64,000 nt of DNA from Sitta carolinensis (taxonomy: Eukaryota; Chordata; Aves; Passeriformes; Sittidae), in the NCBI GenBank assembly GCA_032173965.1, contig CM063287.1, forward strand, positions 9,739,859 to 9,803,858, written 5' to 3'. Shown one piece after another: positions 35,901 through 49,900 of the stretch; the stretch's first letter is position 1, and each line of letters starts with the position of its first letter. The position numbers and the translations under genes are program-made. The notes below the pieces were generated by a model. It searched no databases. It was not told the origin of the DNA and was given only the letters and a program-made list of their open reading frames with translations.

Positions 35901-37269
35901 GCTGTGTTATGGGAGAGATGATTCTCCTTATCACACCTTTCTTTCTTGACAGGAAGATTCTCTTATGCTCTCTTCAGCTGTGTTTTCTTACTTGCAAATG
36001 AGGATAGGGTGATATCAAACATCACAATTAAACAACACTGACTGCAAAATCTGAATGCTTCTGACTGTTTCAGATAACAGTTTTCCTTCTCAGCCTACAG
36101 AGCCTGGGTTTGCTAGAAGTAAAATTTTTCGTTTATTTCTTAACAATTTTTCACAAGGAAGAATTAATTTGATTAAATGAATTCCTTTATGGTATAAGGT
36201 TGATTTGGTAAGTAGCTTGCTTCTACATTTTCAAAGTAAAATTAGACCACATGAATTCTGAACTTAATTCAAACTTCAAAGTCTTTCACATTTTTAGGAA
36301 AAATAATAGTTTAAATTTAAATAAGAAATATGAAATATATAGTCACACAAGCAAACACGCCAACTGCATTTTTAAGACCGTTATTTTTTCTTTATAATGT
36401 TCAGGAATATAAATTTTCAGGATTGATCCTTCATGAGAATACAATTTCCTGAAACACTGAGAAGTCATTTGAAGTGAGAATGCCATTCCTTACTCAATTC
36501 ATATAAATATAAGTTAATATCGAAATACAATCACGATTGTCAGTAAGATGTGAATGTTAACTTTTATGTAGCTGGTGACAGCTATAAACATTTAAATACT
36601 TATCTTCTTCAGTGCCTCTGAAAAGCAGTACTTGTCCTGGTTTATAACTCCATTAATTTGAAATGATATTCCCCTGTATTTAACCTCGACTGTTAGCTTG
36701 TATTTCTGCCTGCACTTTCATATGCAACAGTTTAGGGAAAAATGAATATTTGTACAGGCATCACCTTACTCACCTTGCTATGAAAAACAAACAACAAAAA
36801 AACAAACCCACAAAAACCCAAAAGCACACCACATCCAATATTCAACCCAGTAATGCAAACTGCTTTCCTGTGAAAACACCATGGTGAGTTCTTTCAGGAA
36901 TCAAAGGTCATCAAAAAATGAGAAAGAAATCCTTTAAATGCCTTCCAAGTTGTCAGAGATTTTGATTGAAATCCATCAATTATTTCTGTTTTGTATACAT
37001 TAAATCAGCTTTGGTTTTCAAGATTTACCTTGCATAAATGTGTCACCTGCTTCAATATGCAAATTCAATATAATAAACCTGAAACACATTAACAGGAGCA
37101 TGACAGTATTGGCGTTACCCTGCCTTGTGCAGAACGAGTTTGCAGAATTCCATAAAGCATATTAACTGCAGATGTATGACCTGAAGGCGGAGGTTTATCC
37201 TTATTGTTGGCTATCACAACAGCAATCCTTAAGAAAGCAATTTAGGAATACAAGGAGCTCGTACACCTC
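32936..37269. other. AT-rich non-coding DNA between two CpG-rich segments
   Basis: No gene is recognised. Contents include an A14 run near 34574-34587, an A/C-rich low-complexity run at 36783-36825, and a minus-strand acceptor-plus-donor motif at 36768-36780 (listed separately). The 36650-37260 part is complex, non-repetitive sequence with an octamer motif ATGCAAAT near 37058. Confidence 0.45.
36768..36780 (-). promoter_or_regulatory. Recursive-splice-like motif
   Basis: On the minus strand a T-rich tract of about 35 bases ends CATAG, then four bases CAAG, then the donor GTGAGTAAGG. An acceptor almost abutting a strong donor resembles the zero-length-exon motif used for recursive splicing in very long introns. 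It is only a motif match. Confidence 0.15.
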
Positions 37270-37412
37270 TAGGCGCTCTTTTCTTTATCTGCGTTGAAGG
37301 AAGGAAGCTTGGGCCGGGAGGGAAGCTCTGCTGTGCCCCGAGCAGGCGCCCAGGGGCCGGTGAGCCGCGGAGCCCCTCGCCCGCCCCGCGCCACCCGCTG
37401 CCGTCAGGTCTG
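37270..37412. promoter_or_regulatory. Small CpG-rich cluster, possible alternative promoter
   Basis: Fourteen CpG by hand count in about 140 bases, against near absence on both sides. A plus-strand donor-like string (GGGGCCG then GTGAGCCGC) lies inside at 37359-37365, so a short plus-strand first exon is conceivable. Short open frames on both strands are uninformative. Confidence 0.45.
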
Positions 37413-40400
37413 CATATTGAACCGCTTTGTTTCATATCTAAATAATAAAATAAGCCTGAAAGTTGTCTCTCTTTTTATTAATATCCTCCTCCGTTTTTCT
37501 TGTAAATGAAATGAGACAGTTCAGCTTCTGAAGATGAATTAGATGAAGTAATTCCTGCTCTACCATCACGCCGTGCACTTTAAAACCTACCACACATGCA
37601 GTTATTACTGTCTCCTAGATCACTGGGACTTGTGGAAGTGATCTAGTAATGTCTTCATTAATACTTCCTTTAACTGACAATCACATTATAAAAAAAAAAA
37701 AAAGCATTTTAGACCAGTTTACTAAATGTGTAAATCAATAACCAATCTAACAAAAACTGCCACGGTAATATATTCAAGAATACTATTATGAAAAATAAAA
37801 AGATTTTAAAATAGCACCTGACTGATTTTTCTCTCTGACTCCACACTGCATGAGAATTGGCAAAGCACTCACAAGAAACACAGGATGACCTCACCAACCT
37901 TGGGGAATTAAGAAGGGAAATTTGCCTGCCCAAGCAAGTGCTTGACATTCAAAAATAACCTCCTGAAACATAACCAGTGGGCAAGAGTTCAGCCAACTAA
38001 TGGGTTTTAACTAGGCAAAATCGGGCCATCTTTATGGTGAGATTGACAGCTTTGGCTCCACATTTCATCTTTTAAATGCCACCTACACCTCAGCTGGGGC
38101 ACATCAATAGCACCATTGATTTTTTTCTCACTTCAGTGAAATTACTCATTTTCTGCAGTTGCAGTGTTACTGCAAAATAAAGCAACTATTTGAACACTTG
38201 AGAGCTCAGTCTTCTTTACAGTGCATGCCTTGACTACACCTCTGCATATGGCAAAAGCTTTAATGGTATCTGCACACAGCTCCTAATGAAATAATCCTTC
38301 AGAAAAAACCCACTATGACAGATAACAATTATCCTCTTTATAAATTGAGGAGAACATTTCTAATTTACTGATTTTTTCTTTTTTTCCTTTCTGAACATTT
38401 TGTTTAAACAGTAGAGAAAACATTGGATAAAATAAAATAGTCTGTGGGGTTTTAGGTTAATTTTGTTTGCCTGCTTAGAAGTCAGGCTGGAATCTCCAGG
38501 GCATTTTGTAAAGCACCCCTCATATCAGTACAGTTGTTTCTTGTGTGCCTTCCATAACACAAGCAAAATAAGTTTTAAATAATTTCTTCTTTAGTCTTAC
38601 TAGATGACAGGAATCTGTAAGTCATACGCACAAGGGTAAGTAATAACTTAAGAATCCTATATCAGTAGCAGTTTTTTAGGATTAATCCTTATCTTATCTG
38701 CAGTGCTTAATTGCTAAAGTATGACTGATCCTTAACTACTGCACCTGCATTAAACTCAACTCTCCTGTGATCCACAGGTCAACCTCACTTCTGCCTTTTC
38801 TTACAAGAAGAAATGAAATTGTCAGTCCTCGTTATTACAACTCTCTTAGTCCACTTATTTGGACTGTACCCATACATCTTCCATAGACTTTTTATAGTGT
38901 TTTTGATGAATAAGACTTTGCAGACTTATTTTACACAGGACCAAAATATTTGTAATTCTCAAAATTGTTAATATTAAAAGTTTATACTGTACACAATAAA
39001 GAATATATGCCCTAACAATGTCTGTTGAACCATCATCTTCCTTTATATTTCATTTGAAATAATACCTTCTGAATTATTTCTATTTTCTTTATCCAGGAGT
39101 TTTTAGATCAATGTCAAATCAAAAATGGATATTTACTAAATGCAAGCAGGCCACAGATAAAGCCAGAACATTTTGCAGAAAAATAAAAATTGCATAAAGC
39201 TGCTCAGAAATAACTGAATTTATCAGCACTCACAGAAACTGTAAAGAAGAAATTGTCTAACATTTATGACCTGAAAAAGAAAATTCATTTATAAAGGCTT
39301 TGCACATTTTTACATGGTACAAAACTTTCCCCCTAAAGCTAACAGTAACAGTTTGAAGGGAATTACAGATATAATAGAAGTCTTTAGATCACAGGGAATT
39401 TTTCAAATGCTGCCTTTAGAAATAACACCTTGTGCTTATAATTACTTACAGCTGGAATACCACAAGTTCATGTAGTTTTTTTTAAAAAATTGCATCTATT
39501 AATTCTGCTCGTGTCACCATTAACATGACAGCACTCCTTCTTTCTTGGGTCTGCAGAGCAGACCTCCCTTAGCAGCACAGCACATGCTGCTCTCAGGGAC
39601 AGCAATCCTTCTTGGTGAACTGGAGTCTGGCTTGCTCCAGAGCAGATGGAGCAGTCAGCTCCATTCTCTCTCTGACCTGACCTCAGCCTCAAAGGGAAAG
39701 TTCCCAGCCTATATGGCTGCTAACATCAGAAGTCTTGTCATTTCTTTGAAATTAGTCTTAAACTCTCTGTATTGAGAAATGGACTAGTAACAACCTCATA
39801 TAACAATTCTTAGGTTTTTTCAACCATTCTTTTCAAAAGAAAACTGTATTCCAGACTGATTTCAGTATGAGGCACCTTTTCCCTTATTCGACCACTTGTC
39901 CTGTTTACAATTCACCTGCACTGAAAGCACCCTTTGCCGTACATTCCCATTCCAGCACTGAGAAAAGCTGCACCCAAGCCTTTCCAGACCCTACTGACAT
40001 TTAGGTTATTTACACAATGCAAAGGCAGTTATTTAGACTAGTCAGGAGACAAACAAAGTGCTGTCTGTATACATACAGATTTCTGCAAGATATATACATA
40101 GAGATTCCTATCTGTCTGTATAAATACGAGGAATTTTACTTGTTCCAAAAGCTTGCAAATCTTGATTACCCTGACTCTGCCAAAGAGGCTGGACATGTGT
40201 GAGGATTTGTAGTCTATCCTCAGTGAACACGAAGCTAACTAAAGCAGCTTAGACAAGATCTTTGATGACAGAGAAGTAATCCTGGATGCAATTCTATGTA
40301 TACAACCTCAAATCAGTACAGAGATCTTATCCCCCTACTCCTTTCATCATCTGCATGTTCTAACTGCAGGCAGCCTGTAGCCCCCTTCCTCCTCCTCTGC

Positions 40401-43124
40401 AGTGTCCTGCACCCAGAGCCAGCGCCACTGTTTGAAACAGGCACGGTCAGATCTCTCACTCATCTCTGCCTCCTCAAACACAGCTGTGGAAATCATCCCT
40501 CTAAATCCTCCCTGATCTCCTTGTGGTGATCTCGCTTCCAGAGCTGCTCAAACATATGGGCATACGCTCTCCTGTAATTTCAATCTATACATGTCATTCC
40601 CTTGAGACATTATTACCCTGCTGAAGTGGAAATTCGTATCTGTACACATTATAAAAATAACACTGCAACAGAAAATGTGAAAATCCCTGCATGATAAATC
40701 CCCCACGTCGCTTGCAAGAAATACTGCAACTCATAGAACAAAATGAAAATATATTGTGTTGAAGCAGGAGAGTACCTGTAAAATTAGAAGGGAGAATCTC
40801 AGACTTCAGGTGCTTTCATTAAGAAACAATGTTTCATGAACTAAACAGATACACAGTATTTTTAAAGCATCTTGGAGAAACTTCCATTGTATGATCAAGA
40901 TACTTGAAAACACATTTAAGAAAAAATACCTTTTAGAAAACTGATTTCTGATTTGGTCACTTCTAGAAGCTACAACACTTATTCTAGTTGACTTCCACTA
41001 ACTTTACTGACAGTCAATGAGAACTGCATGACAAAATTTGAAGAGAAAACCATAGTGCTGACAGAGCAGAGTAATTAGTGACTGAAACCAAGTTAGGCAG
41101 CATCCTTATGCTGTCACCATTCAAGCTCAAGGAATATTTACACAGGATCTCTATCAGAGAATAAATGACACATGAAGAATTATTGCTGTTAACACATAAA
41201 AGAAATACTCAAGCATGGATTACACACAAAAGGAAAGCTTTTGAGAGAGCAGGAGCTTCAAAGGAATACGACAGAAATGGAGTTTATTTGTTATGGTGAA
41301 AGTCAACATTGCATGCAAGATACTTTAGACCCGCTACTTTTTTCCTGGTTTTATTGGGAAACACTACTAGTGGGTAAAGAAGTAGTGAATATAAAGCTTC
41401 ATTCTGGACACAGAATTTAAAGACATGATTAGAAGAGAATTAAAGTATTTCTAGGAGGAAAAGAATTCTTTTGGTTTTGCTGAAATGACAGATAGATAGC
41501 TAGACACAAAGTACATAAAATTATACATATATATAATATAAATATATATAACTTGTATTTGCATCTATCTATATATATGCGGACTGAAAAACAGTCAAAA
41601 GCATTCAGAAATTAACTCTGTATTACACATATGAATATATATGCTTATCTATACACAACAAAAAGTCCTGATAAGCAGTTCTATTTATGCTTTTTTGCCA
41701 ACTATTAGCCTAATTTAAATTACAGCTTAATCATTAATATAACTATAAAATATATAGCAGCAAAAAGAATAAATGTGGGGTTTAGACAAAAATAAGTTTA
41801 GACAAAAACAATATAAGTTCTCTGAGTTATCCTAAAAATACTTCACCCATTGTCTCACCAACATGGATTTGTTGGTGCTGTACTGTGGACTTCTCATTAG
41901 ACATTTGTGAACTTATGAAAATACAAAAGCCTGCTTGTAATTCATGAACAATGGTGAAAGTTATTATTTTTACGCTGCCATTTCAATTTATTTTTATTGC
42001 TTGTAATTTCTATGTCTATCTAAATTTACTCTGTAGTTCCTATACAGGTAGGAATAGCCAAGCTAACTTTATCTGTTCTACAGGTTTTAATACTCATATT
42101 CCTAGTGTAATATGACAACTTCTATCTATTTTCAAGTTGCATACTAGTTTTTTGTACCTTATCTGTATGTATAATACAGATTCATTTTACCTTCTGAATA
42201 GAAGCAATATAAACTTGTCTGTCTCATATATATGGATACGCAAATCGAGGCAAGATAGGTTCAAGTGCTAGTAGTGTCATTAAATCCTGCTGTGTTATCA
42301 AGAGCAGATGTTCAGAATACAGGAATCTCTGAGGTCTCTGTTTCTTTTTCCAACAAAATACATTTTGTCTTCCTTAAACTGCAAAATGAAACTTCAAGCT
42401 ATGGACTGATAAAGGTTTCAAACCCTAAACATTACAGTGTTAAAGGTGCCCAACATGAAGTGAAACTTCCCAATTGTTGTCATTTGTTGTGATATCTCTA
42501 AGCACACTATGCATACATTCATTGGATTCAGCAAAATCACTCGAGCTTGTAGTGTTCTCAAAGCCTGAACAAATGGATTAATATGAAAAGAACTGTACTA
42601 AAAAAAAAAAAAAAAAGGAAGTATTTTTTATTTCCTTTTGTTTAGCCCAATGAGGGATTTAAATTATATTTGCTAACTAATTTATAGCAGGATCTCAGAC
42701 AGATAACTCTGAGAAAACATAATCTCAAAGGAATATTCCAGACAAAAAAGAAGCTATAAAATAAATATATTTCCTTTAGCTACATAAGAAGAACATATGC
42801 AACACATTCTACATCAACTCCAGTCCTGTCAAATTACTGCTATGCCACAACTTCCAGCCTATATTCTAATTTAAATGTGTTAAAACCGAATGGAAAAAAA
42901 TACCACTGGTTTGTGTCCTATTGAGATCTTTTCAATAAAAATTCACACCTAGACTTTTTATCATACAATTCATATAACTAATAATTCCTTTTAAAAAGGA
43001 GTGAGAATGAAAGTTTTGGTGTAACCCTGGGCCTAAAAAAACGTCGATTTTCAATTTTACACTAAGCGAACGAGAAACAAAAAGCTTTAACTAAATGAAA
43101 GCAGCAAAAGTAACCCTCTCCCAA
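37413..43124. other. AT-rich non-coding DNA with simple repeats
   Basis: No recognised gene. Simple sequence includes A14 at about 37690-37703, TA-rich runs at about 41522-41577, a small direct repeat GTTTAGACAAAAA occurring twice near 41780-41808, and A17 at 42600-42616. Open frames up to 78 residues show nothing recognisable. Confidence 0.5.
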
Positions 43125-43425
43125 GGGGCTTTGGGCCCCCCAGCAGGGCAGAGGCGCTCCAGCAGCTCAGCCGGGCTCGGGAATTGCAGCTCCCTGCGGC
43201 AGGGAGTCCCCGCACTGCCCCGCTGGGGACAGCCCGCGCGGGAGCAGAGGGCTGCACGCACCGGGAGAGTGGAAGCGGACACTGCCGGGGCTGCGCTCAC
43301 CCGGCAGGGCCATGCTGATTGCCAAAGCCAGCCCGCGACCTGCCGCCCGCAGGGAGCAACCGGGCACAGGGCTGGAGACATCGCACGGGACAATGATGTT
43401 CGCTTATTTCCCTGCGCGGATGATG
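43125..43425. promoter_or_regulatory. CpG island, compact, candidate promoter or exon
   Basis: About 25 CpG in 300 bases by hand count, with sharp edges against AT-rich DNA. Overlapping frames of 114 (plus) and 123 codons (minus) cross it; both are Ala, Pro, Gly, Arg and Ser-rich without a recognisable domain. It is comparable in density to the island near 32.5 kb but a third of its length. Function and direction are unknown. Confidence 0.55.
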
Positions 43426-44809
43426 GACAGCTTGAATGATTCATCCTTAAGTGGGTAAACAAGTGGGGTTCTGAATTGTAACATAATTTCCTTTAAAAGC
43501 TGGTTGAGAATTTATAGCTAGGCTGTATGGTGGCAAGGACTGCGAGCAGGACAAACACCACGTGCGAGTGATGGAAGTGGAAACACACAGGACTGATCTG
43601 ATGTTGAAGATGGGGAAAAGCACAAGCCAGAACAAATTTCTGGTTTTCTAGCATCAACTGAACCCTTTGAAAGGATAACTGCTTTGCAGCAGCAACACTG
43701 GTCTCCCTGAAGCCACCCTCAAGATTTCTTCAGTAATTCATTAAGCAATTATGTTCACAAATTAGAAAAAAAGAATGGTAGCAGCTTAGTGTTTTAGGAC
43801 AAACCCACGCTCAGAGCACATCTGCACATTGTAGATCTCATTCGGTGTTTAGAAGCCATACTGTACAGAAGAAAAATAATTTATTTTATTTTTTTCAGTG
43901 CTAATTTATTCAGTGCTTTTTAAATTAGACTTCATACTGAAAACGTCTGAAAAGCACTGAACTCCTCCAGCTCCCATAGGCTTCAATGATGCCTGAAATG
44001 CAGAAGAATTGAAATCATCTTTGTAACTTAACACAGATTCAGATCTCCATATTTGAACTTTTTCATGCAGGTAAATGAAGAGGCTGTTTACGAACCCAGC
44101 CTCATACAGAAAAAACCTTCAAAATTAGTGTCCATTCAGCAAGAGAAATAAATGTTATGTCTACCTTGAACAGATGAATAAATCTACTTATGTCAATAAA
44201 CACTAATGAAATGAATGGAACTAACATTGATTTCAGGGCAGCCAGGACTTTGGCCAATGTATTTACTCTGAACAAAACTGTATAAACACATTAATTGACT
44301 GCAAGGAGAGGGATTCAGAAAGATACAATATAAATTTTGCTGGCATTTTTTTTAAACCAATGCTTTTGACAGAAGCCACATTAATTTGTGAAATAATTTT
44401 CTCTTGAAGTTCTATATTTTGAATCAAATCAATAAACTATTATTACCAAGTACAATTTTACAAAAATCAAACTACAGTTTACTCAGTAAAAACACAGGTG
44501 CTTCAGTTCATTCATTGCACATGACCAGCCATGAATTCAACATACTTTGATTTTTATCACTTATTCATCTCTATCAATTATTCATTTTAATAATAACTCT
44601 AAAGAGGCATTTTGTACCCTGATTTTTCTAAACTGTTTAATACTTACTAACAAATACGTAACTCAGAATAATTTGTAAATTATATCAAACCTGTATACAG
44701 AAAGATGGCTGGGGGTAAAATTAGGGGAAACCAAGAAGTTATATTCACATCCTAAGAGAGGCTATAATGACACAGAAATTATAGGGTAAAACACAGCTGC
44801 TGCTCCCTG
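43426..44809. other. AT-rich non-coding DNA
   Basis: Nothing recognised. AT-rich sequence without tandem repeats, CpG clusters or notable open frames. Confidence 0.5.
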
Positions 44810-45525
44810 GATGGAATGGAGCCGGCAGCTCCAAACCTTTTCCACAGTGATTCCCCATGGACACAATCTGCAACCACAGCCCCTGCTGAGGGGTGCAATG
44901 GAGTGGGAGTGGAGTGGGAACAGCGTGGCCAGGCTCTGGAAACGCTGGGGAGGGAACTCGAGGGTGCTCTGCAGCTGCCAAAGCAGCCAGGGAGAGGCTG
45001 GTTCTCCTCAGGTGAACCTGCCTCCTCTGGAGAGGGAAAAGGTAAAGGTATCATCCGTGCTGTCTTAGGAGCCTGAAACTCCTAAAACTCCTCTCCTCCT
45101 GTGCACTGAGGAAAACCAAGGATTCCTTTGCTTCCAAAGGGATTTCTGAATTGGAGCATACTGCTGTGAAATCAGAAATTGAGGTGTTCAAGTCATCACT
45201 AGCCTTTGATGGGGAAACAGGAGAAAAATCGGGAATTCCAAGTTGATAAATTTAGGTTTGAAAATTATCATCTTAAAACTGAAGCTGAGCAGCTTAAAAT
45301 TCTGCTTGTTGCAATGGAGAACAGGGAGAAAGTAATGGAGAAACTGGCTCCTGTTCTGGAGACGCTGTGGCTCTGAGAGACACTACATTACATTACCCAG
45401 ACCGTGGGCCTGGGGACGGAGATATTGGGTACAAAGGTGACGATGACAAAACCACAGAGAACCCTGATTCCAAATGTGAGCTTCGGAAGACAAAAGACAC
45501 AGAATTACCACTTCAATTACAGTAA
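44810..45525 (+). pseudogene. Possible decayed coding sequence with coiled-coil-like segments
   Basis: Three protein-like segments lie in order on the plus strand but in different frames. The first, about 45100-45243, reads LRKTKDSFASKGISELEH and continues with a charged stretch (VKSEIEVFKSSL) before a double stop. The second, frame shifted by one, is 45245-45375 and contains FENYHLKTEAEQLKILL and NREKVMEKLAPVLETLW, with heptad-like leucine and glutamate spacing. The third, shifted again, runs from about 45358 to a TAA near 45524 and contains YKGDDDKTTENPDSKCE and LRKTKD. The motif LRKTKD occurs in both the first and third segments. GC-richer sequence at 44810-45075 is open in two frames and may be part of the same unit. 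The family is not recognised. It may be a degraded gene or retrocopy, or a chance cluster. Confidence 0.3.
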
Positions 45526-46933
45526 AAATGTTAAGTTTAGCACTAACAGGACTTCTTTCTAACTGGAGACATCATAGAAAATAGGCATTTTAAGCGTTTA
45601 GAAAAGGCGAGTCAATCTTGCATCCAAGAACAGTGACAAGAAATGAAAGAAATATATTAACCATTGAGAAATCATAAAGAACTTTCATCATGCAACTTCT
45701 TAGGCTGAAATGTAAATATAAATGTTCAAATTAAAATTATCAGAATGTATAGGGAAAGTTTTCAACAGAATGCTTTGACTGAAGTGTAAGTTTTAATCAC
45801 AGCCATTTACACAGACATCTAAAATGTAAGAATTAATAATACTTATTTATTTTAAAATTTATTGATATAATGTATCTGGGAAGACCTCTGCTTAGTCGTT
45901 TTAGCCATGGTGCCAATGTGATTCAAAGTCCATTTTGTCAATTTACATATGTATCAGAGAGACCCGGACAATTCTGACAACTTGGAAGTCTATTACTTAA
46001 GCAAGTTACCTACACAGTAATTAACAACATTTTTACTAATATAGTTCATGCTTTCAAGAATTAAATAAAGGGCAGTCAACTCTTCCATATTTTATTATAT
46101 ACTTTTACCATTTCAGATGATTAAATGACTAATTAGGAAATCCAGATCACTAAATGGTATCAAAATATAAGGTATTTGTCCTGAAGTTTTAAAGCCATGT
46201 GTTTCAGCTACATCCTGTGTGCAGCACAGTGTGAATTAGATTGGAGTGTGAAGAAGGCAATATAATTGTTCCATCAGACAGGACTAACAGGAGAATTTGT
46301 TACTTGAAGTTACCAGTGCTGTTGCAGCTGACCTGCTATCCCTGACAGATGGGTACAGCTATGAGTTCAGTGGCCATACAGTGGCTGCTGTACCTGAATT
46401 ACTGAAATTCTTGTAAGAAAAATGAAAAACATGAAGGAGAGGAGCAGCTACCGAGTATAAATCAGGATTTCTGAATTGACTCCATCTGGTATTTCCATTC
46501 CCCTCTCCCTACAAAAGTGTGGTGTAAGAATAAAGTGAACGTGAGAAAGAACAGAGCTGAATGCTTCTGTGGGAGCCTGCAAAGAAAACATACAGATTAA
46601 TACAATGATTTCATTTATTGAGTAGTTTCAGCACAATTATAGCTATATTAAGACTGTCATAGTGAGGCATCAACAGTGCCATCATAATGCCTACATAAAA
46701 GGTGACTCATCAGAGCCCTGAAATTCAAGTGAAACACTTACTGTCACTCAGAATGCTTTAGGAAATGAAAGCCAATTTTTGCAGCCTAACAGGCTAACTC
46801 ACTATGCTATTTTAATTACTTTTCATTCAGATAGATTTTTCTTGGCACATAGAACCAATGCATCAAGGAGAAATTTCTTCTGAAAAACCACACAGCAAGC
46901 TAGTATCAATTGAGGATGCAAGAGTAAAAACAG

Positions 46934-46959
46934 AAAAAAAAAAAAAAAAAAAAAAAAAA
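46934..46959 (+). repeat. A26 homopolymer
   Basis: Twenty-six consecutive A residues preceded by AGAGTAAAAACAG. It could be a simple repeat or the A-tail of an old plus-strand retroposed copy, but no upstream parental sequence is recognised. Confidence 0.9.
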
Positions 46960-49900
46960 GATATGTCATCTAAGTTACTAAATACTAAAGATTTACAGAA
47001 AAGGGAACAAGGGAAAGAAGGAGAACCTATAAGCCTTTAAATTTATACAGTCACTTAATAACTGAGCATACTTTGCTGGGACTGTGTCTGATAGAGAATT
47101 ATGCAAAAATTACTTCTAAGCCTGTAAGTAAGTAAACTTACAAGCCATTCAAAAAAATCCACGTACCATTGCAACAGCTATTTAACAGTCCAAAAGCATA
47201 AGATCTGGGGGAAAAAAATCAACACATTTCCTTATTTAGTGCAGAACATCATGTGTATCATGTCTGTGAACATCCAGCGATCTGGGAGAAAAACACAGTG
47301 ACTTCCAGCTCAGTGGGACTTTTTCAGGGAGAGCTCTGCAGCTCAACAGATGAGCCTCAGCAGCACTTCCCTCCTGCTGGCACCTCACTGCTCTCCAGGA
47401 AAGCCCTGGTACCACTCTGGGTACTCCTCATGGAGACTCCAGGTGATTTCTGCCTTGCTTGCTCTCACACGGGCTCCCAGCATTGCCAGCCAGGGAACCT
47501 CAGGCATTCACTCCATAGAGCAGAAAAGCACAGGGAGATGGGCTTCCAGTTGACAGGGAAAAAAAATCAAAAGTGCTTTTTTAACAAAAAATATACATTT
47601 TAACAACCATGTTCAGTCTATTTCCAACTTTCTTAACTGTTGGATAATGTGTATCTTTAAAACTTTTAATGAAACACAAGAAATTCACATTCCTGTTCCT
47701 ACAGTAGGTGGAATTGGCTAATACAGGTAGAAAAGATTCCATGACAAACACATATATTGAGATACCATTTCAGCTTTGAATCAGCCTAATAATAAAATAC
47801 TTTAGAGAACTTTACTAAGGTTTTGTGAGTTTCATTTTGATAGCATGATAAGTATTATGAGAAAACCGATGAAAACCCATGAGCTTTGGAGAAATACACA
47901 CATTCTTTAAAGGCTCTCCAGCATCATGTTTAACTGAAAATAAAAATCCTGTTTCAATGAAAGTTTTTTTTCAGTTCATTCTTGGGCTTTTTAGAAGTAG
48001 TTTAATCTGTAAGATTTAATCTATATAGTTGTACTGCTTAAGTACAGACATAATATAACCAGATGTTTCATTAAACAAAATAAAGGTGGCTCACTTCCTT
48101 TTCAAATATCAAAATCTGAAAAAAAACTAAATTTCAAAGTAATGTATTCTTATTTCAGCAGAAATTTCCATTTTCTAATCAGTTCTTGAGAACATATTTC
48201 TATAGCATTATCATACAGTAGAGTTTACTTTTTTCCACATGATCTAAAACATTTTGTCTGACTGTAATTTTCAATACATATACTTAATGTGCTTAACAAT
48301 TTGTCAAGGTCTGTAACACACTAGCACCTCAGATTCTTTTTAAAATTATTCCTCATGATCCCTGTATTATAAAAAAAACACAAGGGAAAATAAATGGCTG
48401 AAAGTTGTGATATATAACAAATAACTGAGAAGCTGCTGACCATCAGTCTGCTTATTTGAGAAATACTGAGGTAAACTGCAATGAAACGAAGTAGCTGCTA
48501 GAAGTAGCTGATGTAGTGGACAAATAATGGTGAATCATCTCCTATCCATTGCAAAGATTTTCAATGGAAAGTTCATTTTTTTCCTAAGAGCCCAGTTCTC
48601 ATGAGTGGCTCTCATCATGACCCTCCCTCAGGACATTTACTATCACACAGCACAGACCCCCTTCTGCTGGGGTGGGAACAGCATGGAACTCCAACTGTGC
48701 ATGGAGATCAACAGCAGAGCACGTATTGCTCCTTTGGGTGGCAAGGTACCTCCAGAGAGAGGGCTTTATAAATATTAAACTCGAGAGATTTTCATTCTAG
48801 TTACACTATTAATAATGTAGGAATGTAACCTCCATAGTAACTGCTTCATGCAAAGCCTGCTTCTTCCAAGCAACATCCCAGGATTAGACTGTGCTAGCCT
48901 ACTCTAAAAATAAAGTCACCCATCATGTGGCCTTGCACCAGCTATGAGTAATCTGTTTTCTTCCATCTCCAGCTTTCCACGAACATGGCAGTTTGGAACA
49001 CAAGTGTTTTCCTGAGCAGAAAATAAAATAGATGTTAAGTGAGTGAGACTAAGCCTGGGAAAACTGCTTGCATTGCACTAATGGTTGCCTTAAAATGACA
49101 TCTAAATGTATTTCCATGGGACTACTTCTTCCCAATTATATGGTAAAGTACAGTAAAGAGAGAATTTTTTTAAGTTATGTAACAAGAACCCAAAATATAT
49201 AGCATTCACATACTCATATTGTAAAAGTACAAAAAGCTTCAAGCAATAAAATAGCATAGAGCTCTTAATTAGTTTTCAAGGGTTACATTTTGTCACCATA
49301 AAATGGAACAGAAACAGGAAAGCAGAAAGGGCAGAATGCTCCCCAGAGGACTATGTAAGGGTGTGAACAAAGATTTAGTCTCTAGAGCTCATACTCTGCA
49401 TCCTGTACTCAAACATTAATCTAAAAGGAAACACATGGTGACAAAATACAATCATTGTGATGGATGTATGAAGGCATATGTCAGAAAAATTGGCATTTTA
49501 CAGATGATACTAATAATAAATCTAATAGATCAAGAATGACAAAAGAAATTAAATATTTTTGAAAGTGCACATACGTTCGACTTGAGGGGAAAAAAGCAGT
49601 TTGACAGGCGAGGGAAATTTTTTTCTTTGGTTATGGATCTTTCTTGTACTTTTATTAGTAATGGGACTCTGAGGACTTAATTAGTTGAAATTAGAATTAA
49701 CTCTGGTCTTTTTCTCTCTGTGCATAAGCAGAGGAGACATCTCTGAATATATACTGACAGGTGGATAGATTACTAAAGACTGTTCTCCAAAAGGCAAATG
49801 ATGCTTTATGCCCCTAGTACTTATCTCTGAAAAACACCTTCAGTCCAAAGAACACTGACAGAAGCCACACAAAGTAACTGGTTTTTACCTGGGAAGAGTT

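Noticed and set aside
46858..47040. 60-codon frame with a poly-lysine run
   Set aside because: The lysines are the A26 homopolymer; the remainder is short and unrecognised.
49620..49650. miR-9-like start TCTTTGGTTAT
   Set aside because: Identity stops after 11 bases and there is no complementary arm for a hairpin.
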